Of a stretch of DNA of 11,492 nucleotides, positions 7,395 to 11,492 are shown piece after piece. Each line of letters begins with the position of its first letter. Position 1 is the first letter of the stretch. The stretch is from Candidatus Poseidoniaceae archaeon (GTDB taxonomy: Archaea; Thermoplasmatota; Poseidoniia; Poseidoniales; Poseidoniaceae): positions 1 through 11,492 of the forward strand of contig JAKMFY010000165.1 of assembly GCA_022425185.1 (NCBI GenBank), given 5' to 3'. The notes under the pieces were generated by a model that saw nothing but the letters and a program-made list of their open reading frames with translations, did not search any database and was not told where the DNA came from. Made by a program: the position numbers and the translations under genes.

Positions 7395-8729
7395 AGAGCG
7401 ATATGTTTCAAGTATCTCCGAAACCTTTGTTTGAGTAATTGGCCCATCATGTTCAATCAAGAGTTTAGCAACATCATCTATTTCATTGCCTTCTGCGCCA
7501 GCACTGACAGCCATATTTCTAGCGTGGAGCCTCATATGCCCTTTTTGTATTCCACTTGTAGCGAGGGCTCTTAGCGCCCCTAAATTCTGAGCAAGTCCTG
7601 CTGCAGCCATGACAGAAGCAAGTTCTTGTGCAGATTCAACACCAAGAATCTCTAGGTTTGTCCGAGCAACAGGATGCACTTTGGAGGCACCTCCCACAAT
7701 TCCAACCGCCATAGGTGTCTCAATAGAGCCAACTAAATTACCTTCCGAATCAAGTTCCCAGTGAGTCATAGATCCGTATCTTCCTTGAGAATAGGCGACA
7801 TATGCGTGACAACCTGCTTCGATGGCTCTCCAATCCTGGCCACATGCTACAGCAACTGCGGATATGCCGTTCATGACGCCTTTGTTGTGTGTTGCAGCTC
7901 TGTATGGGTCTGAGACTGCAAAATGATATGCTTCAAGTATGCCTTCAATGATCTTCAGACCATCCCTTCGTTCACCATTGTTGCTCATTTCTTCAGGGGT
8001 AAACGTGGCTTTGACCCTCGCAAGCCTTTCTGTTGCTAAATTAGATAAAATACGTAACAATGCCCTTCCCTTTGTCATTCTTTCAAGTTCGGGGGCCAGA
8101 AGTTCTGCCATTGTATTAACAGCGTTTGCACCCATTGCATCCCTGCAGTCTACGTGGATGTGGACAATAAACATCTGACCAGAGAGGCTTTCTATGCTTC
8201 GAGTTGTGATTTCTTTACATCCTCCCCCAAGACGTATCATCGTGGAAGGTAAACTGTTTGCTAATTCTATTAAGGCCTCCTTGTTCTCAAGAACTGCCTT
8301 TTCGGCCTCATCATGATTCTGAATATCAAGGATTTGGATTTGAGCAATCATCATCGGTCCGTCATTAGTTGATGTGAAGCCTCCATGGGTATGGCAACGC
8401 TTGGCCATGTTCGAAGCAGCAGCTACAACGCTTGATTCTTCAAGGCAAAAGGGGATAACGTACTGCTTTTCATCTATAATGAAGTTCGTGGCAACGCCCA
8501 CTGGAAGTGACATCGTGCCGATGACATTCTCAATCATCCGATCTGCTGCGCTGTCGTCCAGTTCTCCATTTTTTGCTAACGCAGCAACCTGTTCGGGGGC
8601 CAGATTAGAGAGTTCTGCAATAAGTTGACGTCGTTCATCGACAGACAGTTTGTAGAATCCTTTCAAGCGGCTGTTATCGACAGGCATGGTCTCTCTCCCC
8701 ATGCGAGCCAGATGTTCTTGAAACATCAA
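7392..8729 (-). CDS. hmgA: Hydroxymethylglutaryl-CoA reductase, class II
   Basis: The enzyme reduces HMG-CoA to mevalonate, the committed step toward archaeal isoprenoid lipids. It belongs to class II, like the Pseudomonas mevalonii and Archaeoglobus enzymes. Visible motifs are ENVIGTMSLPVGVATNF (67-83), EESSVVAAASNMAK (97-110) with catalytic E98, and DCRDAMGANAVNTMAE (194-209). Catalytic K283 lies in HNKGVMNG (282-288), D299 in GQDWRAIEAGCHAY, and the C-terminal histidine motif GHMRLHARNMA at 397-407 includes H402. The substrate and cofactor elements are intact. Length, 445 residues, is normal or slightly long. The family usually begins near MPVDNSRLKGF, residue 15 here, so translation may start at 8687, which follows a purine-rich GGGGAG. 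The outer ATG at 8729 would suit a leaderless start. Class II enzymes may use NADH or NADPH; the sequence does not settle which. The gene is convergent with scpB and divergent from the ATPase gene, behind a palindrome-rich control region. Confidence 0.95.
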   Translation of the reverse strand: MMFQEHLARMGRETMPVDNSRLKGFYKLSVDERRQLIAELSNLAPEQVAALAKNGELDDSAADRMIENVIGTMSLPVGVATNFIIDEKQYVIPFCLEESSVVAAASNMAKRCHTHGGFTSTNDGPMMIAQIQILDIQNHDEAEKAVLENKEALIELANSLPSTMIRLGGGCKEITTRSIESLSGQMFIVHIHVDCRDAMGANAVNTMAELLAPELERMTKGRALLRILSNLATERLARVKATFTPEEMSNNGERRDGLKIIEGILEAYHFAVSDPYRAATHNKGVMNGISAVAVACGQDWRAIEAGCHAYVAYSQGRYGSMTHWELDSEGNLVGSIETPMAVGIVGGASKVHPVARTNLEILGVESAQELASVMAAAGLAQNLGALRALATSGIQKGHMRLHARNMAVSAGAEGNEIDDVAKLLIEHDGPITQTKVSEILETYRS

Positions 8730-8743
8730 CCAATCGGAACAAA

Positions 8744-8798
8744 TTAACGCGTTTAACGCTTTAATTAACGCGTTAAAAAGGCGTTAATGATACGTTAA
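8744..8798. repeat. Cluster of TTAACGCGTTAA-type palindromes and half-sites (putative operator)
   Basis: Within 55 bases lie the near-palindrome TTAACGCGTTTAA (8744-8756), TTTAACGC (8752-8759), TTAATTAA (8761-8768), the perfect 12-base palindrome TTAACGCGTTAA (8765-8776), GCGTTAA (8781-8787) and ACGTTAA (8792-8798). An outlying CGTTTAACG sits at 8827-8835. The arrangement resembles a multi-site operator for a dimeric helix-turn-helix regulator over the HMG-CoA reductase core promoter. An origin-type binding cluster is an alternative. Confidence 0.6.
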
Positions 8799-8870
8799 TC
8801 GAAAGAATATCTGTCCTCTCGTTATTCGTTTAACGTGTCCTAACAGGTCGCTCATAGCCCCAAATTCCGT

Positions 8871-8884
8871 GAAAGGTCATATAC
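8871..8884 (+). promoter_or_regulatory. BRE/TATA-like promoter of the ATPase gene
   Basis: Purine-rich GAAAGG (8871-8876) is followed by CATATAC (8878-8884), centred about 24 bases before ATG 8905. That is the spacing expected when an archaeal transcript begins at or next to its start codon. There is no Shine-Dalgarno before the ATG, which agrees with leaderless initiation. Confidence 0.5.
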
Positions 8885-8904
8885 TTGTTCGGAGTTGCTA
8901 GCAC

Positions 8905-10611
8905 ATGCATACTGGGACAGTGGATTTGCGCCTACCAAGTCTTCGAGAAGATCCATTTTCCCAAGGGCCACTCTCGGCAAAAGATTCCAACCTTCTTGTA
9001 GGAAGGCATTCATATTTCGAAGAAATGGAGAAAAACATCCAATTCAAATCCTCTCGCAGGATTTTACTTGTTGGAGAATATGGTTCCGGTAAAACATCAT
9101 TTGTCAATTGTCTTGGTGGAAAAACCAACTTGCACATTCATGTTGACCGAATTGACACAGTTAATCCTGGTCTTGAACTACTGCGAGATATTTATTCACA
9201 AGTTGTTAATGTGACTGCTCCGAGTGATCACAAAAAGCTTGAGCGAGAACTTGCAGCATCCCTTCATAGCAAGAGAAATTACTTACCTCTGATTTCTGTT
9301 GATGCTGATATGGCTGATATTGCCTCTCTAGAAGCGTGCTTACTCGCCTCAGTGCCATTTTTCGAACGTTTAGCAGCGTTGATCATTGTGGCCGTTAATC
9401 CAAATCAAAAGTCACTTCTTTCCGAACAAATCAGAGAACGCTTCGAAGTTCGACCAATGGAAGAATTAGATGCGGACAGTGTAAAAGCCCTCGTTGAACG
9501 TCGAATTGGAACTTGTTCAAACGAACCCTATCAGATGACGACTGAAGAGGCTGGAAAGGTATTGGGTGCGAGCAGAAACGGGCATCCTGGTTCAATCATC
9601 AAAGTTCTACGCTCAGTAATCGACGGGCAGATGTTGCCTGAGTTACCTCAGAGTCCGGTTTCAGAAAATATGGTTATTGAGGACATCCCTTCACCAGTAC
9701 CTCAAGAAATTGATACAGGTATTTCCAATCAGGAACATGAATTGCTTGATGGATTGGAATCAAAGGAAGCCTCAGAACAAAAAGAAGAAGAAGTCGCCCA
9801 AGATATTGATGAGTGGAAAGATGGACCTGGTATGTCGGGAACAATGGGCTTCGATCTTAATCTTGAAGAACTTGAAGAGCCAACTGTTGAGGAAATGAAA
9901 GAAAAACCCATTGAGGATACCTACGTAACTGAAGACGATTTCAAGCCAGTGGGTATCTTCGGTGGACTTAGAGGTCGTTGGAAACAGACAAGCCAATCGA
10001 TAGATGAAATACAAGAACCAGAAGGCGAGTATCAACAACTCGATGGTGCGAATTCCTTATGGGTAAGCAAAAACTCACTTCCGATACAGGATGAGGAGGT
10101 GGAGGATATCCCTCCTGCTGAAAACGCCCTAGAACCTGAATCTCTCATAGTCGAGACATTCGAGGCAGATTACCAAGAGATGATTCAAGAGAACACTCAT
10201 CAGCCAAACGATTTGATCTTGAAAACCCTTACTGATTTGCTTTCAAAACTTCTTACTCCTTCTGGAGATACTATGGTTTCCAACAAACTTGCTGAAAGCT
10301 TACAAACGCTTTCCCGACCTAAAATAGGGGGCAAAGAGGAACACCCCCTCAATGTCCAAGTTTTGACATCACTCACAAAAGCTGAAACCATTGTGGTTTC
10401 AATTGCTCAACAACGAAGTGTCTCTCCCTCAGACAAACAATTATTGGAGAAATTGAACATAAAAAGAGCAAGACTTTCTCAGATTTGTAACCGATTACAT
10501 AAGGCAGGTATTCTCGATGTGAGGATGGTGGGGCGATCTCGAATGTTTGGTCTGACAAGAACAGCACTTGCTCAGATGATGGCATGGGGTCTCGTAGGAG
10601 GTGATGTGTGA
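8905..10611 (+). CDS. AAA-type P-loop ATPase with acidic linker and C-terminal winged helix
   Basis: This 568-residue protein has three parts. Residues about 28-240 form an AAA/ORC-like ATPase. It has an N-terminal VGR element (32-34), Walker A GEYGSGKTS (57-65), a weak Walker B LISVDAD (129-135), a sensor-1-like strand LIIVAVNPN (159-167) and a sensor-2-like RNGHPGSIIKVL (224-235). Residues about 245-430 are a long, very acidic, low-complexity linker rich in Glu, Asp and Pro. Residues about 484-557 look like a MarR-type winged helix (LTSLTKAETIVVSIAQQ, then LSQICNRLHKAGILDVR and a basic wing with GRSRMFGL). The architecture recalls Orc1/Cdc6 or other archaeal AAA-plus-winged-helix proteins. 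However, the Walker B lacks the usual D-E pair and the acidic spacer is not typical of Orc1, so I leave it unnamed. No membrane segment is seen. The stop overlaps the start of the beta-propeller gene, so the two are probably one unit. Confidence 0.82.
   Translation: MHTGTVDLRLPSLREDPFSQGPLSAKDSNLLVGRHSYFEEMEKNIQFKSSRRILLVGEYGSGKTSFVNCLGGKTNLHIHVDRIDTVNPGLELLRDIYSQVVNVTAPSDHKKLERELAASLHSKRNYLPLISVDADMADIASLEACLLASVPFFERLAALIIVAVNPNQKSLLSEQIRERFEVRPMEELDADSVKALVERRIGTCSNEPYQMTTEEAGKVLGASRNGHPGSIIKVLRSVIDGQMLPELPQSPVSENMVIEDIPSPVPQEIDTGISNQEHELLDGLESKEASEQKEEEVAQDIDEWKDGPGMSGTMGFDLNLEELEEPTVEEMKEKPIEDTYVTEDDFKPVGIFGGLRGRWKQTSQSIDEIQEPEGEYQQLDGANSLWVSKNSLPIQDEEVEDIPPAENALEPESLIVETFEADYQEMIQENTHQPNDLILKTLTDLLSKLLTPSGDTMVSNKLAESLQTLSRPKIGGKEEHPLNVQVLTSLTKAETIVVSIAQQRSVSPSDKQLLEKLNIKRARLSQICNRLHKAGILDVRMVGRSRMFGLTRTALAQMMAWGLVGGDV
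10597..10605 (+). promoter_or_regulatory. Perfect Shine-Dalgarno of the beta-propeller gene inside the ATPase gene
   Basis: GGAGGTGAT is a nine-base match to the expected complement of the archaeal 16S rRNA tail. It lies five bases before ATG 10611, which shares its A with the ATPase stop TGA (10609-10611). It decides the start of the downstream gene and indicates translational coupling. Confidence 0.8.
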
Positions 10612-11492
10612 TGTCTTGGACAGTTTCATGGTCTTGGCAAGCCCCATCTCGAATTAGTGCAATCGCCGCAATAGATGGTCATCTTGCAGTAGCCTATGGT
10701 CTCGATTTGGTTCTCTTCAATGAATCAAATGAGATTCAGTGGAAGCAAACAATGCCTTTCAAAGTACACGCAATTTGTAACGGTGAAGGGACAATCGGTA
10801 TTTTGGCAGCACATGGTTTCTTTGTCGTCAAAACTGTTGATGGGACTATGCTACATGAGGGCAGGAGCAGCCCTGGTGGGTTCTTGCACCTTTTACATCG
10901 ACCTGGTGGGGGTTGGATTCTTTCTGGAAGAGATGGAAATCTCCACCTTTTCGATTCGAATGGAAAAGGGATACGCAGAATCTCTTCGGGAATTGTTCGA
11001 AGACTTGTTGGATGGCTCGATCGGGAGCATTTGCTATGGCAATCTTCTGAAGGAGTTATTTTGTGTGGACAAATAGCGAATCAAGATAAACGCAGAGTTA
11101 TTGATACAACGGTTTGGAGTTGGTGCTCCTTGCTTATGGATGGTCGATTACTCATGTTATCTTCTGATGGTCAATTATGGGAAGGAACCCCACATCCATT
11201 CGGATGGGATTCTATGGATCGAGTTGAAACAGATTCACTAGAACCTCTTATGGCAACTCGTGCAGGAGATGGCTGGTGGGTACTCGGAATTGAAGGGCAT
11301 CTCGACCATTTAGCCTCTGAAAACGAATTGTCGCGAATAGGAGATGGTATGCAACTTGGAGATTTACTTCTACGGTTGGGCCGTAATTCTATGATCACTG
11401 CTCGCAGAGACGGATTGACAAGGCGTTGGGTCGATCCTGCACTTGCAGAAGAAGAAAAGCGGCACAGGCACCAAGAAGCAGCAGATGCAAAA
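10611..11492 (+). CDS. Beta-propeller-like protein (cut by window end)
   Basis: The frame from ATG 10611 stays open for 294 codons to the window end; the C-terminus is missing. The protein is Trp- and Gly-rich and built of short hydrophobic strands separated by turns. Recurring units resemble beta-propeller blades: IDGHLAVAYGLDLVLFN (21-37), TIGILAAHGFFVVKTVDG (61-78), GWILSGRDGNLHLFDSNG (101-118), HLLWQSSEGVILCG (140-153), GRLLMLSSDGQLWEG (178-192), GWWVLGIEGHLDHL (221-234) and SMITARRDGLTRRWVD (260-275). That makes about six or seven blades, WD40- or PQQ-like, but without strict GH/WD dipeptides. From residue 278 the sequence becomes charged and helical (EEEKRHRHQEAA), suggesting a coiled coil or linker beyond the window. 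No signal peptide is present, so it is probably cytosolic. One-base overlap with the ATPase gene suggests the two proteins act together, perhaps with the propeller as a binding platform. Confidence 0.75.
   Translation, partial: MSWTVSWSWQAPSRISAIAAIDGHLAVAYGLDLVLFNESNEIQWKQTMPFKVHAICNGEGTIGILAAHGFFVVKTVDGTMLHEGRSSPGGFLHLLHRPGGGWILSGRDGNLHLFDSNGKGIRRISSGIVRRLVGWLDREHLLWQSSEGVILCGQIANQDKRRVIDTTVWSWCSLLMDGRLLMLSSDGQLWEGTPHPFGWDSMDRVETDSLEPLMATRAGDGWWVLGIEGHLDHLASENELSRIGDGMQLGDLLLRLGRNSMITARRDGLTRRWVDPALAEEEKRHRHQEAADAK

Larger units (their letters stand above)
8730..8904. promoter_or_regulatory. Divergent control region between HMG-CoA reductase and the ATPase gene
   Basis: This 175-base gap carries the promoters of two divergent genes. 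Its HMG-CoA reductase side (8744-8798) is A/T-rich and full of GTTAA/TTAAC half-sites. The ATPase side holds a TATA-like element. A copy of the octamer TTTGTTCC lies on the minus strand at 8743-8736, just before the HMG-CoA reductase ATG at 8729. I see no small gene or stable RNA in it. Confidence 0.6.

Noticed and set aside
8744..8835. CRISPR array in the repeat-rich gap
   Set aside because: The repeated units are only 7-13 bases, irregularly spaced and palindromic, with no uniform spacers and no cas genes nearby.
8905..10611. Naming the AAA/winged-helix protein Orc1/Cdc6
   Set aside because: The Walker A, sensor-2-like and winged-helix parts fit loosely, but the Walker B lacks a clear D-E pair and the long acidic linker is foreign to Orc1/Cdc6, so the name would overreach.
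10696..11076. 126-codon plus-strand open frame starting at 10696
   Set aside because: It is in a different frame from ATG 10611, which has a perfect Shine-Dalgarno, is coupled to the upstream stop and stays open to the window end with repeated propeller-like strands.

Overview
The window reads as a euryarchaeal chromosome fragment. The likeliest source is a marine Thermoplasmatota archaeon of the Poseidoniales (Marine Group II) type; this is inferred from gene content and was not confirmed by any search. The supporting points are an archaeal-style SMC with ScpA and ScpB in one operon, a class II HMG-CoA reductase (isoprenoid lipid pathway), strong Shine-Dalgarno sites (GGAGGTGAT type) at downstream operon genes, a TATA/BRE-like element placed for a leaderless start, and many acidic, low-complexity protein tails. 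No mobile element, CRISPR array, rRNA or tRNA gene is visible. Coding density is very high and no gene-free stretch exceeds 300 bases.

Layout. Positions 1-754 (minus) hold the N-terminal 251 residues of L-aspartate oxidase (NadB, NAD de novo synthesis), cut by the window edge. An 85-base divergent promoter region with three copies of the octamer TTTGTTCC separates it from 840-1598 (plus), an unrecognised four-helix membrane protein with a C-terminal CxxC-CxxC zinc knuckle. Positions 1724-7391 (plus) are a tightly packed smc-scpA-scpB operon encoding a whole SMC-ScpAB condensin for chromosome organisation and segregation. Each downstream gene starts behind a Shine-Dalgarno sequence that overlaps the previous stop codon. 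Positions 7392-8729 (minus) encode class II HMG-CoA reductase, convergent with scpB with no base between the two stop codons.

Positions 8730-8904 form a divergent control region with a dense cluster of TTAACGCGTTAA-type palindromes. From 8905 (plus) runs a two-gene unit: a P-loop AAA-type ATPase with a long acidic linker and a C-terminal winged helix, then a beta-propeller-like protein that starts inside the ATPase stop codon and runs off the window end.

The least explained content is the ATPase/beta-propeller pair with its palindrome-rich promoter, followed by the membrane zinc-knuckle protein and the non-standard extensions on SMC and ScpA. The condensin operon, NadB and HMG-CoA reductase are recognisable housekeeping genes.
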